Part shown: piece after piece, positions 6,874 to 15,548 of the stretch | Numbering within the stretch: position 1 is the first letter of the stretch | Layout of the letters: each line of letters starts with the position of its first letter | The notes under the pieces: model-generated | Seen by the model: the letters and a program-made list of their open reading frames with translations, nothing else | Database searches by the model: none | What the model was told of the DNA's origin: nothing | NCBI GenBank assembly: GCA_002336475.1 | Contig: DDCX01000052.1 | Span: 1-22,468, forward strand | Direction of reading: 5' to 3' | Length of the DNA: 22,468 bases | From: Flavobacteriales bacterium UBA1995 | GTDB lineage: Bacteria > Bacteroidota > Bacteroidia > Flavobacteriales_D > Sanyastnellaceae | Translations under genes and position numbers: made by a program

Positions 6874-8130
6874 TCAATAGTGAAGGGCTTTTGATTCCTC
6901 GAGATAAGGGTGGTTCACCGGTATGAGTGGAGCGGAAGCCAGCCTCCGCAACGTCACATGGATGAACAATCCCAAGAACCCGAGGAAACTTCCCCATTCA
7001 AAGAACCCAAAATGCGCGTGGTCGTGCAGGGTTCCGGGTACGACGAGCAAATACACGTCCGTGTAGTGCCCACAAAAAATGAGAAACGAGACTGGAATGA
7101 GGAAATACGGGTTTCGCTTGGCATCCCGCGCCACCAAAACGTAGAAGGGAATCGCGAAATTCACAAAGAACATGCCGATGAAAGGCACCTTATAGTTGGT
7201 GAACATTCGGGCGATGTAATAAGTGACTTCCTCCGGAATGTTGGAGTACCAAATCAACATGAACTGCGAGAACCACAAGTAGCTCCACAGCATGGAAATG
7301 GCAAAGACCCACTTGCCCATGTCGTGCATGTGGCTCTCATTGACCTCAGGAAAATACCCCTTGGAACGCAGCCAGGTCAATGTCACTGTGGCGAAAATGA
7401 GCATGCTCACCCACATTCCACTGAAGATGTACCATCCAAAGAGCGTAGAGAACCAGTGCGTGTCAATGGACATGATCCAGTCCCAAGACAGGGTGGAACT
7501 GAACACCGCGAAAAACACCAAGAACAAAGCACCACGGCGGTACATCTTGTAGTGCAAATCCGTGCCGCCCACTTCATCCTCAGCCAAGCTCCATTTGCGG
7601 AACATGCGCGCGAAAATCAAGAAGGTGGCGATGTAGACCAAGGTGCGCACCCAAAAGAAGCTGCCGTTCAAATAAGCACTCTTGTTGGCGATGATGTAGT
7701 CGAAATTCGGGTTGGCCACTGCACCTGCGGCTTCTTCATGGCTGTAAGAACCGTCAGGAAGCAAGAACTCATAATACAGAGTGTGGTCCATCCAATGGTA
7801 CAGGTGGTGCAAGTGAAATTGTCCTGCGAGCAACACAATCAAGATCATCGCTGCGCCATAGGGCAGGAAACCATAAATCGCCTCGAACAAACGCTTCAAC
7901 ACCGCGCTCCAGCCACTTTCGGTGGCGTACTGCAATGCGTAGAAAAACAACGCACCCAATGCGAGCGAGAAAAAGAAGAAACCATTGACCAGCATGTTGG
8001 CCCAAAAACGCTGATGACCATGACTGTCATCTGAGAGGAAGCCAGAAATAAGCGCCACCACACCCAGACCCATCAAAGCATAGGTCAATGTCTTGGCGCG
8101 GCCCTCAAAACGGAAATTCATCGTATCCAT
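6874..8130 (-). CDS. actF: Alternative Complex III subunit ActF (integral membrane)
   Basis: ActF is one of the two large NrfD/PsrC-like membrane subunits of ACIII, the quinol:cytochrome c (or HiPIP) oxidoreductase that replaces the bc1 complex in many Bacteroidota. The 418-residue product is strongly hydrophobic, with about ten membrane helices starting at TLTYALMGLGVVALISGF. It has aromatic-rich loops and a long extracytoplasmic loop with LPDGSYSHEEAAG. In known ACIII structures ActF pairs with ActC in the membrane, and the quinol site is assigned to ActC. The assignment rests on position (after actE, before coxB) and on the family pattern. Six bases separate it from actE. Confidence 0.9.
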   Translation of the reverse strand: MDTMNFRFEGRAKTLTYALMGLGVVALISGFLSDDSHGHQRFWANMLVNGFFFFSLALGALFFYALQYATESGWSAVLKRLFEAIYGFLPYGAAMILIVLLAGQFHLHHLYHWMDHTLYYEFLLPDGSYSHEEAAGAVANPNFDYIIANKSAYLNGSFFWVRTLVYIATFLIFARMFRKWSLAEDEVGGTDLHYKMYRRGALFLVFFAVFSSTLSWDWIMSIDTHWFSTLFGWYIFSGMWVSMLIFATVTLTWLRSKGYFPEVNESHMHDMGKWVFAISMLWSYLWFSQFMLIWYSNIPEEVTYYIARMFTNYKVPFIGMFFVNFAIPFYVLVARDAKRNPYFLIPVSFLIFCGHYTDVYLLVVPGTLHDHAHFGFFEWGSFLGFLGLFIHVTLRRLASAPLIPVNHPYLEESKALHY

Positions 8131-8136
8131 GATGGC

Positions 8137-8877
8137 TCAGTATTGTGCGTTATCGGCCATGCCCTCCATCCCCGCAGGGGCAGCAGGTGTAGCGACCGGT
8201 TCATCCTCATTCTCTGGCTCATCAGAAGGTGCAACCGGCATGCCATTCTCATCAAATTCGGGCATTTCCGCTCCGTTCTGAAGAACCTTGATGTATTCAA
8301 TCACCTCCCAACGCTGGCGCTGGCTCAGTTGACTGGCGTGAGAACCCATCAGGCCCTTGCCCCAAGTCAACGTGTGGTACATCTTGCCTTCTGGCAGGTC
8401 CTTGAGCTTGTCGCTGTAGCTGGGAATTCCCGCGATGTGACCATTTCTGCTCAGTGCGCCGTCGCCTTTTCCTTCGACACCATGGCATTGGGTGCACATG
8501 GCTTCGTAGACCAGTTGCCCCGCTTCGATGTTGGCTTGGTTGGTGATCAATGGCGAAGACAGTTCAAGTCCTGCGCGCTCATAATCTTCCACCGTTTGAG
8601 CAAAAGCATAGGGAAGCGCAAAAGCCAATTGGTCTTCACCACGGAATGGGATGGTTCCCGGTACAGGCTTGCGGCTAGACGGCGTGTTGCGTTGGGCACG
8701 CGCGACTTCCTCACCCACTTCATAGGGCTCTTGGCCATAGTCGACATAGGCCTCCACTGCTGGGCTTCGGTACATGTCAGGCATATACTCCAAGCCCGGG
8801 CTGTTCGGGTCGGTCACGCAGGCCGTCAACCAAACGGCGGCGAAGGTGGCCAACAAGGTGTGCTGTAGGGTCTTCAT
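8137..8877 (-). CDS. actE: Alternative Complex III subunit ActE, mono-haem cytochrome c lipoprotein
   Basis: ActE is a periplasm-facing c-type cytochrome of ACIII. The 246-residue protein has a lipoprotein signal ending in LTAC with the lipidated Cys20. One haem c site follows, CTQCH at 128-132, with Met177 (KGLMGSH) as the likely sixth ligand. A 45-residue acidic, Pro/Ala-rich tail follows the cytochrome fold. The ATG overlaps the actD stop by four bases (ATGA), a sign of translational coupling. actF follows by six bases. Confidence 0.93.
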   Translation of the reverse strand: MKTLQHTLLATFAAVWLTACVTDPNSPGLEYMPDMYRSPAVEAYVDYGQEPYEVGEEVARAQRNTPSSRKPVPGTIPFRGEDQLAFALPYAFAQTVEDYERAGLELSSPLITNQANIEAGQLVYEAMCTQCHGVEGKGDGALSRNGHIAGIPSYSDKLKDLPEGKMYHTLTWGKGLMGSHASQLSQRQRWEVIEYIKVLQNGAEMPEFDENGMPVAPSDEPENEDEPVATPAAPAGMEGMADNAQY

Positions 8878-9413
8878 GCGGTGTACTCCTTGATGCTGAG
8901 CTCCAGCAAATCAGTATCATTTACAGCGGCCTCGAGTGCTGCTGCATCCAATTCATTCTCTTCTGTCAGAATCTCCATCACAAACTTGTCGTCCGTGGTA
9001 CGTGGATCCGGATTCGATGCCGGCATGCCGGGAAGGGTTCCGTTGCGCAAGAGGTAGGTCAAGGCCATGCCGTGGGCACCGCACAACACGCTAAACTCAA
9101 ACGTCACCGGCACAAAAGCGGGCAGGTTTTGGATCAAGCTGAAGCTCGGCTTACCGCCGATGTTCATGGGCCAGTCCTGGATCATGAAATACCACATGCC
9201 GAACAAAGCCAAGCTTGTTCCGGTCATCGCATACATGAAAGAGGCAATGGCCAAACGCGTACGCTTCACCCCAATGATGGGATCAATGCCGTGCACGGGA
9301 AACGGACTGTAGACATCCTTTACCTGGATGCCCTTGGCGACGAGTTGCTTGGCTGCCTCGAGCAGCTTTCCGTCGTCGTCATACATGACGTGGAGGACCT
9401 TCTTGGATTCCAT
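8874..9413 (-). CDS. actD: Alternative Complex III subunit ActD (DUF3341)
   Basis: ActD is a small membrane subunit of ACIII from the DUF3341 family. The 179-residue protein has a cytoplasmic alpha/beta N-terminal domain (KKVLHVMYDDDGKLLEAAKQL...VKDVYSPFPVHGID), two membrane helices at about 55-77 and 98-123, and an acidic C-terminal part. The YSPFPVHG motif and the hydrophobic pair are typical of the family. Its exact role is unknown to me; in ACIII structures it lies at the side of the membrane core. It sits nine bases after actC and overlaps actE. Confidence 0.92.
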   Translation of the reverse strand: MESKKVLHVMYDDDGKLLEAAKQLVAKGIQVKDVYSPFPVHGIDPIIGVKRTRLAIASFMYAMTGTSLALFGMWYFMIQDWPMNIGGKPSFSLIQNLPAFVPVTFEFSVLCGAHGMALTYLLRNGTLPGMPASNPDPRTTDDKFVMEILTEENELDAAALEAAVNDTDLLELSIKEYTA

Positions 9414-9422
9414 ATTCTCGTC

Positions 9423-10814
9423 TTAGTGGTTGGACTTACCGTCGGATTGGATGCGCTTGTGCTCCTCACCGCTTGACTTCAAAATGGTCTTCAACTCGTT
9501 CAAGGCCAACACCGGAAAGAACCGGGCAAACAGCAAGAACAGTGTGAAGAAAATGCCGAGGGTACCTACAAAGACACCGACATCGATGCTGGTCGCATGG
9601 AACTCTCCCCAAGATGAAGGGTCGAAGTCCCGGTGCAGTGAAGTCACAATGATCACGTAACGCTCGAACCACATGCCGATGTTCACGACAATGGACAGGG
9701 CAAACGTGGCCACAAGGCTGCGGCGGATCTTCTTGAACCAAAACAGCTGTGGCGACACCACATTGCATGTCATCATGATCCAGTAGCTCATGCTGTAAGG
9801 CCCGCTGAAACGGTTGATGAACGCGTAACTCTCATACTCCACACCGCTGTACCAAGAGATGAAGAGCTCCGTCAAATAGGCCACACCCACAATGGATCCC
9901 GTCACGATGATGACGATGTTCATGTACTCCACGTGCTTGGTGTGGATGTAGTTCTCGAGGTTCATGGTCTTGCGCATGATGAGCAAGAGGGTCTGCACCA
10001 TGGCAAAACCAGAGAATACCGCACCACTCACGAAGTAGGGTGGGAAAATGGTCGTGTGCCATCCGGGAATCACCGAAGTGGCAAAGTCCATGGATACGAT
10101 GGAGTGCACAGAGAATACGAGTGGTGTCGCGATTCCAGCAAGCACCAAGCTCACCTCTTCAAAACGGGTCCAATGCTTGGCCCGGCCACTCCATCCAAAA
10201 CTCAAAAACCCATAGATTTTCTTCTGCAAGGGCTTGGTCATCCGGTCGCGGATGGTCGCGAAGTCAGGAATCAAGCCGATGTACCAGAACACCAAGGACA
10301 CCGAGAAGTACGTCGAAATCGCAAACACGTCCCACAGCAAGGGAGAGTTAAAGTTGACCCAAAGCGATCCAAACTGGTTTGGAAGCGGCAGTACCCAGTA
10401 GCTCACCCAGATGCGGCCCATGTGGATGCCCGGGAAGACCGCCGCCATGATGACCGCGAAAATGGTCATGGCCTCGGCTGATCGGTTGATGGCCATCCTC
10501 CACTTTTGGCGGAACAGCAGCAACACCGCCGAAATCAGCGTTCCAGCGTGTCCAATACCGACCCACCAAACGAAGTTGGTGATGTCCCAAGCCCAACCCA
10601 CGGTTTTGTTGAGGCCCCAAACACCAATACCCGTACCGATCAAATACAGAATGCATCCCACCCCATAAAAAGCGATGACGCTCGAGATGGTGATCATGAT
10701 CTTCCATCCCAAAGGCGCTTTGCCTTGGATGGGGCCAACGACATCATCGGTGATGTCCTTGTAACTCTTGTTCCCCAGAATCAGGGGTTCCCGAATGGCG
10801 GCTTCCTGTTGCAT
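9423..10814 (-). CDS. actC: Alternative Complex III subunit ActC (NrfD-like quinol-binding membrane protein)
   Basis: ActC is the NrfD/PsrC-family membrane subunit that carries the quinol oxidation site of ACIII, next to the iron-sulfur part of ActB. The 463-residue product has about ten membrane helices. His131 in FPGIHMGRIW and Asp162 in LLWDVFAISTYF are the likely counterparts of the His/Asp pair proposed at the quinol site in studied ACIII complexes; I infer this from motif and spacing. The N-terminus (MQQEAAIREPLILGNKSY) is cytoplasmic with no signal peptide. It begins four bases after the actB stop and is nine bases ahead of actD. Confidence 0.95.
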   Translation of the reverse strand: MQQEAAIREPLILGNKSYKDITDDVVGPIQGKAPLGWKIMITISSVIAFYGVGCILYLIGTGIGVWGLNKTVGWAWDITNFVWWVGIGHAGTLISAVLLLFRQKWRMAINRSAEAMTIFAVIMAAVFPGIHMGRIWVSYWVLPLPNQFGSLWVNFNSPLLWDVFAISTYFSVSLVFWYIGLIPDFATIRDRMTKPLQKKIYGFLSFGWSGRAKHWTRFEEVSLVLAGIATPLVFSVHSIVSMDFATSVIPGWHTTIFPPYFVSGAVFSGFAMVQTLLLIMRKTMNLENYIHTKHVEYMNIVIIVTGSIVGVAYLTELFISWYSGVEYESYAFINRFSGPYSMSYWIMMTCNVVSPQLFWFKKIRRSLVATFALSIVVNIGMWFERYVIIVTSLHRDFDPSSWGEFHATSIDVGVFVGTLGIFFTLFLLFARFFPVLALNELKTILKSSGEEHKRIQSDGKSNH

Positions 10815-10818
10815 GGTC

Positions 10819-13800
10819 TCAGGCCTTAGGGGTGTTGCGGACCTTCGTCAAGTAGGCGACGTTGGGCTGTATGCCCACCTCCTCCAAGGCGTGGTAAGTC
10901 CGGTTGTTGTCGTAAGTGGCGCGCACTTCACTGGCGTTGTCGTTGAGGTCGCCAAAAGTGATGGCGTTCGTAGGACAAGCCTCAGCACAAGCCGTGATGG
11001 CGCTGCCATCTTCCAGCGGTGTACCCGCCTTCTTGGCCTCCAACTTCGCTCCTTGCGTGCGCTGCACACACAGGCTGCACTTCTCCATGACGCCGCGGCT
11101 CCGCACCACCACGTCAGGGTTGAGGACCATCCGCTGGATGGCGTCCTGAGCGGGGTTGAAGTTCTGGAACTTGTCGTAGCCAGGATAGTGGAACCAATTG
11201 AATCGGCGCACCTTGAAGGGGCAGTTGTTGGCGCAGTAGCGCGTTCCGATACAACGGTTGTACGTCATTTGATTGACCCCCTCATTGGAGTGGGTCGTGG
11301 CCGCCACTGGACACACCGTCTCACAAGGAGCGTGGTTGCAGTGCTGGCACATCATGGGCATGTGAACGGTCTGCGGGTTCGCACCCGGCTCCTCCATCTT
11401 TCCGTAAGTAGAGATGACCCCTACACCTTCTGCCTCTCCGCGCTCCATGTTCCAATCGGAAGCATAGAAACGGTCGATGCGCATCCAGTGCATGTCGCGG
11501 TGGCGGCGGACCTCATCCTTGCCCACCACTGGAACATTGTTCTCAATGTGGCAAGCCGTCACGCAGGCGCTGCAACCGATGCAGCTCGTGAGGTCAATCG
11601 CCATGCCCCAACGGTGTCCAACACCGTCAACAGCATGCTCATGCCACATGTCAAATTCACCCGCAGCCTTCTTGTCGAGGGCATTGATTTCGCCGTCGCC
11701 GTTGATGTCATCGTGGACATTCAAGCCGATGGTCTTGTTCCAGCTGGCATCGCCACGCTTGACCCCTGCCTCTGCGAGGTAGTCGTCAAAGCTGGTTTCC
11801 TTCACCACAGAGTCACGCCCCATATAGGTGTGCTGAATCTGTGTGCAAGCCAAGGGGTAGGTCTCACCGGTCGCCTCAATGCTCACGTCATAAACGGCAC
11901 GAGAAGGCACGCCATCTACCACAGGGGCAAGGCCAAAGACATTCTTACCAATGGGAACGAGGTTTCCTTCTGCATCGGCGAGGTGATCTCCACCTTCTCC
12001 CACTTGGTATGCAGCTTTACCGATGGCTTCGTTGCCACCACCCCGGCCGTAGCCCAAAGCAATACCAACCGTACCTGGAGTCTGTCCTGGCTGGGGGAAT
12101 GCGGGCAACTCAAGGGCCTTTGCGCCTACCGTCACTTTGACGACAGAAGCAGGCTCCTCTTGAGCGATGTAAGTGTTCAAGCCCATCGCCTCCATGTCCA
12201 CACGGGCCATGGTCACGTAGTTGTCCCAAGTGGTCTTTGTGATGGGATCAGGCGTCTCCTGCAACATGGGGTTGCCGGCTTGCTGGCCGTCTCCAATCGC
12301 CACCTTGCGATAAACATCAAGTTCAAACGTACCTCCCTTGCGGGCCGCCACATCGCGCAGCGCACCTCCAAGGTCTGCTCCCGTGTAAACAGCGGGTGTC
12401 TCTTCAGGAACTGTCACAGCCAAGAAGCCGTTGTGAACGCCTGTATTCCAGTTCTGGTCCGTATACATGGCGTCTGCCGTGTATGCAGCGCTGTGAGTCT
12501 GGCGCAACAAGGTGTATCCATCTGCCGGCTGGCCTGCCCAAGCCATGAGGCTCTCGGCGGGTTGACGGGTGTCATACAACGGCTGAATTGCCGGTTGAAC
12601 CAGGTCAATTCGGTTGGGGTCAATCTGCAAATCGTTCCAGCCCTCGAGCCAGTGGTGTGCAGGCGCCATCGCCGTGCAGCGGCTGGCCGTTTCATCGGCA
12701 AACAACGCCGTAGAAACACTAAAGCCCACCTTTTCCAAACCAGCATTGAACGCTGCCGCATCTGCAGCGTGGTAAGAAGGGTTGATTCCATCCACCAACA
12801 GTGCAGCAACCTTTCCGGCGTTCATGTCGCTCACCAACTGAGCGAACGCCTTGTCATCGCCCTGATGGAGGCTGGGATTTTCGTGGAGTTCTATGGTTGT
12901 CCCCACCGCATCCAAGGCGCGGTTAATGGCACTGACAATGCGTTGTGTTGCAAGGTCGTTGTCGCCAGCGACCACAAGGCCTTTGGCGCCCGACTTCTTC
13001 AAGTCCGCAGCAGCAGCCTTTACGCTGGCCATCACCGTTTCATCGAGCACGACAGCTGCCCCTTGGCCAGAGATCTCGCGCAACAAAGCAGCAGCCACAC
13101 GGCCTTGCTCTGATGGCTTCACCCGTGTGCGTGAGTCCGCATTGGACCCCGTCAAGGACATTCCACTCTCAAAAGCGTGCAGACGGCTCATTGCGCCGTC
13201 TTCTGGGCGGCGGGTCTTGGCCCATTCCGCTGTGTACCAAACGTTGTCTCCCCATGTACCGAGGAAGTCAGCGTTCAAAGACACCACGGTCTCTGCTTTG
13301 CCAAACTGGTAAGATGGGAACACACGACGGCCATAATCTGCGCGCATCGCCTCCGTAGTGGCGCTGTAGCTCACCGCATCGCATTGAACATGCTCAACGC
13401 CCGCTGAAGCCTCCAAAGCCGAGATGGCCCGCTTCATGCTGGGACTCATTACAGTGCCCGTCAGCAAAACCTTACGCCCAGATCCTGTCAACCCCTTGCT
13501 CACTGCAGCATCCAAAGACGGCCAAGTTGTGGCCTCGCCATTGAGGTGCGGAGCTTGCAAGCGCGCTGAGTCATACAGACCCAACACCGACGCATTGACC
13601 CGAGCATTCACACGACCAAAGCCGGTCTCTGTATTGCTCTTCACAAAAATCGGACGGCCTTCACGGGTCTTGACCAGCACATTGACGAAGTCATGCCCGT
13701 CGTAGAACGTCGACGCGTAATAGTTCGCAACACCTGGCGTGATCTCCTCAGGCTTGTTCGTGTAGGGAATCGACTTGACCACAGGCGTCTCGCAGGCAGC

Positions 13801-13998
13801 GAGGGTAGCAGCAGTCACACTGAATCCCATGAACTTGAGGAAGTCCCGGCGGCCGGTGTTGGCGCGTTGAAGCCGATCATCGGCTAGAAATTCATCGGCA
13901 GGACGCTCTGCAGGAAACTCCTGCGATTCGATCCTTTCGAACTCTGGGGTGCGGTCTAACTCTTCGAGTCCGGACCAGTAAATCTTGTTGTCAGCCAT
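10819..13998 (-). CDS. actB: Alternative Complex III subunit ActB (molybdopterin-oxidoreductase-like plus Fe-S)
   Basis: ActB is the large electron-transfer subunit of ACIII. The first part, about residues 70-750, has the fold of molybdopterin oxidoreductases, but in ACIII it is known to hold no molybdenum cofactor. The C-terminal part, from Cys806 (CIGCSACVTACH), is a multi-cluster ferredoxin domain with MMCQHCNHAPCETVCP, RYCANNCPFKVRRF, MEKCSLCVQR and CAEACPTNA motifs, for the three 4Fe-4S and one 3Fe-4S clusters known in the family. A Tat-type motif, GRRDFLKFMG (Arg50-Arg51), sits unusually far in and is followed by a LAAC lipobox-like site at Cys69. This extended Tat region is typical of the family. 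Residues 764-775 form an EF-hand-like loop. The length is 1059 aa. Confidence 0.96.
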   Translation of the reverse strand: MADNKIYWSGLEELDRTPEFERIESQEFPAERPADEFLADDRLQRANTGRRDFLKFMGFSVTAATLAACETPVVKSIPYTNKPEEITPGVANYYASTFYDGHDFVNVLVKTREGRPIFVKSNTETGFGRVNARVNASVLGLYDSARLQAPHLNGEATTWPSLDAAVSKGLTGSGRKVLLTGTVMSPSMKRAISALEASAGVEHVQCDAVSYSATTEAMRADYGRRVFPSYQFGKAETVVSLNADFLGTWGDNVWYTAEWAKTRRPEDGAMSRLHAFESGMSLTGSNADSRTRVKPSEQGRVAAALLREISGQGAAVVLDETVMASVKAAAADLKKSGAKGLVVAGDNDLATQRIVSAINRALDAVGTTIELHENPSLHQGDDKAFAQLVSDMNAGKVAALLVDGINPSYHAADAAAFNAGLEKVGFSVSTALFADETASRCTAMAPAHHWLEGWNDLQIDPNRIDLVQPAIQPLYDTRQPAESLMAWAGQPADGYTLLRQTHSAAYTADAMYTDQNWNTGVHNGFLAVTVPEETPAVYTGADLGGALRDVAARKGGTFELDVYRKVAIGDGQQAGNPMLQETPDPITKTTWDNYVTMARVDMEAMGLNTYIAQEEPASVVKVTVGAKALELPAFPQPGQTPGTVGIALGYGRGGGNEAIGKAAYQVGEGGDHLADAEGNLVPIGKNVFGLAPVVDGVPSRAVYDVSIEATGETYPLACTQIQHTYMGRDSVVKETSFDDYLAEAGVKRGDASWNKTIGLNVHDDINGDGEINALDKKAAGEFDMWHEHAVDGVGHRWGMAIDLTSCIGCSACVTACHIENNVPVVGKDEVRRHRDMHWMRIDRFYASDWNMERGEAEGVGVISTYGKMEEPGANPQTVHMPMMCQHCNHAPCETVCPVAATTHSNEGVNQMTYNRCIGTRYCANNCPFKVRRFNWFHYPGYDKFQNFNPAQDAIQRMVLNPDVVVRSRGVMEKCSLCVQRTQGAKLEAKKAGTPLEDGSAITACAEACPTNAITFGDLNDNASEVRATYDNNRTYHALEEVGIQPNVAYLTKVRNTPKA

Positions 13999-14031
13999 GG
14001 GGCAGATCCCTGATTTGCTTTAAACAGTCAA

Positions 14032-15450
14032 TCAGTAATGGCACTTGGAGCATTCCCAGCCCCCGAGTTCCTTCACTGTTGTTTTTTCGTCTTCCATATA
14101 ACGGCGCAACTCCTCATTCCCTCGCAGGTCATCTTTGAGTCGGTCGTGAATGTCTTCATAGTAACCCGATGAAGCGAAGCTGATCTCCGCTTTGTTGTGG
14201 CACTCAATGCACCATCCCATTGTGAGGGTGGGCTTGGACAGTTCAATCAATCCTGGGAAATCGTCCACCAGTCCATTGATCTCCTCTACAGGAGCAATGC
14301 GGCCTACGGTGTACTTGCCGACATCACCGTGGCAGTTTTGGCACTCCAGTCCGCCCACCACTACGTGCTGCTGGTGGCTGAAGAAAACGTGGTCTGGAAG
14401 GTTGTGCACCTTGTTCCACTTGAGGGGCTCTCCCTGGAAGTCGTCTTGGGGACTCTGGTATCCATTCTGCCCTTCGCCGTCCAAGTAGGTGCCCGACGCC
14501 GCATCGAACCCGATGGCCGCGTAGATCTTGCCGATCTCTACTTCACCATAACGGCTGCCCTTCTTGACCGCCTTGTGGCAGTTCATACAGACGTTGGTGG
14601 AAGGAATTCCTGCGTGCTTTGACTCGTACGCACTGTGGTGACAGTATTGACAATCCACTTCGTTCTCACAAACGTGCACACTGTGAATGAACTTGACAGG
14701 TTGGTCAGGGGTATAGCCCTGATAAACACCCACACCCATCAAAGCCTGATACCCAATGACCACGAAGTAGGCCACCACAAACAAGCTCAGGACACTGACG
14801 AAGGTCCGGTTGTCCCAAGCCCAAGCACTCAAACGCACGAAATAGGGGGCATCCTCTGTCTCCGAGGCCACATTGGCAGCCTTTTCCAGAGACTTGCGGA
14901 CAGTGGCAGCACTGAGCGCAATAATCAAGAACAGCGTCAGAAGGATGAGGAACCAAATGGTGCCATTGGCGCTTTGCTCCTCTTCAATGGCGTCATAAAT
15001 GGTGGGACAGTCGGTACCGGAGTCCGCACTTGCCACGACATCCGGCGGGTTTTGAACGTAAGCCATGATGTCCTTGACATCGTCAGAGCTCACCGCTTGG
15101 GCGGTCATCCATCCGTAAGTGCCCACATACCGGTCGACGAGTGACTTCACATAAGAATCGCCTGTCGCAGCCGCGGCTTGCGGGTTTTGGATCCACTGAA
15201 CCAGAACCTCTTCACTCGAACCCCATCGGTCCGCAATTCCGGCGAGGCCGGGCGCTGCCAAAACTTCATTGGTCACAAGGTGACATGAAGCACAGTTGGC
15301 GTTGAATAAGGCTTGGCCATTTTCAATGTCTCCCTCATCCCAAATTCCCGCTTGGAGGGACAATGGGGCTGCGAGCGTTGCGACCACCACGATGAAAGCC
15401 AATCTTCTCCAGTTGGGGAGGACCTGCTTCGCGCTCTCGAATCCGAACAT
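14032..15450 (-). CDS. actA: Alternative Complex III subunit ActA, multihaem cytochrome c
   Basis: ActA carries electrons from the ActB iron-sulfur chain to cytochrome c. The 472-residue protein (counted from the ATG at 15450) has a signal-like segment (RRLAFIVVVATLAAPLSLQA). A cytochrome c domain follows, with CASCH at 53-57 and a possible Met ligand near 115. Two membrane helices lie near 165-183 and 216-234. The last part is a pentahaem domain with CxxCH at 267, 288, 370, 414 and 467, the last ending one residue before the stop. A TTG start at 15489 would lie upstream of the -7 box TACATTTG, so the ATG is preferred. The gene is first in the operon, 33 bases before actB. Confidence 0.93.
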   Translation of the reverse strand: MFGFESAKQVLPNWRRLAFIVVVATLAAPLSLQAGIWDEGDIENGQALFNANCASCHLVTNEVLAAPGLAGIADRWGSSEEVLVQWIQNPQAAAATGDSYVKSLVDRYVGTYGWMTAQAVSSDDVKDIMAYVQNPPDVVASADSGTDCPTIYDAIEEEQSANGTIWFLILLTLFLIIALSAATVRKSLEKAANVASETEDAPYFVRLSAWAWDNRTFVSVLSLFVVAYFVVIGYQALMGVGVYQGYTPDQPVKFIHSVHVCENEVDCQYCHHSAYESKHAGIPSTNVCMNCHKAVKKGSRYGEVEIGKIYAAIGFDAASGTYLDGEGQNGYQSPQDDFQGEPLKWNKVHNLPDHVFFSHQQHVVVGGLECQNCHGDVGKYTVGRIAPVEEINGLVDDFPGLIELSKPTLTMGWCIECHNKAEISFASSGYYEDIHDRLKDDLRGNEELRRYMEDEKTTVKELGGWECSKCHY

Positions 15451-15473
15451 ATCTACCGCTTGATTTTCGCGGG

Positions 15474-15481
15474 CAAATGTA
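15474..15481 (-). promoter_or_regulatory. Bacteroidota -7 box of the act-cox operon
   Basis: On the minus strand TACATTTG matches TAnnTTTG exactly. Transcription would start near 15468, leaving a leader of about 18 bases before the actA ATG at 15450. No TTTG at the usual -33 distance is seen; a TTTG lies only a few bases upstream. It falls in the 98-base gap after the SPOR-domain gene and is the only good promoter candidate for the eight-gene operon. Confidence 0.55.
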
Positions 15482-15548
15482 GAACTCAAACCCCGTCCAT
15501 GTAGGACCTGATGCTCGAGATTCTCGGAATGACGTGTTCAACCTGCAT

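Noticed and set aside
6910..8034. A 374-codon plus-strand frame antisense to actF
   Set aside because: The translation is charged and low in hydrophobic structure, with no family match, while the minus frame is a clear ten-helix membrane protein. It is a shadow of actF.
8143..8868. A 241-codon plus-strand frame antisense to actE
   Set aside because: The opposite strand carries a lipobox and CxxCH in the expected operon position, so this frame is a shadow.
10768..13113. A 781-codon open frame on the plus strand, antisense to actB
   Set aside because: Its product is a His/Val/Arg-rich sequence with no recognisable domain, and it lies wholly opposite actB, whose Fe-S motifs are unmistakable. 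It is open only because of the codon use of actB.
15450..15489. TTG start at 15489 for actA
   Set aside because: It lies upstream of the likely -7 box at 15474-15481, and the ATG at 15450 gives a normal signal-like N-terminus.
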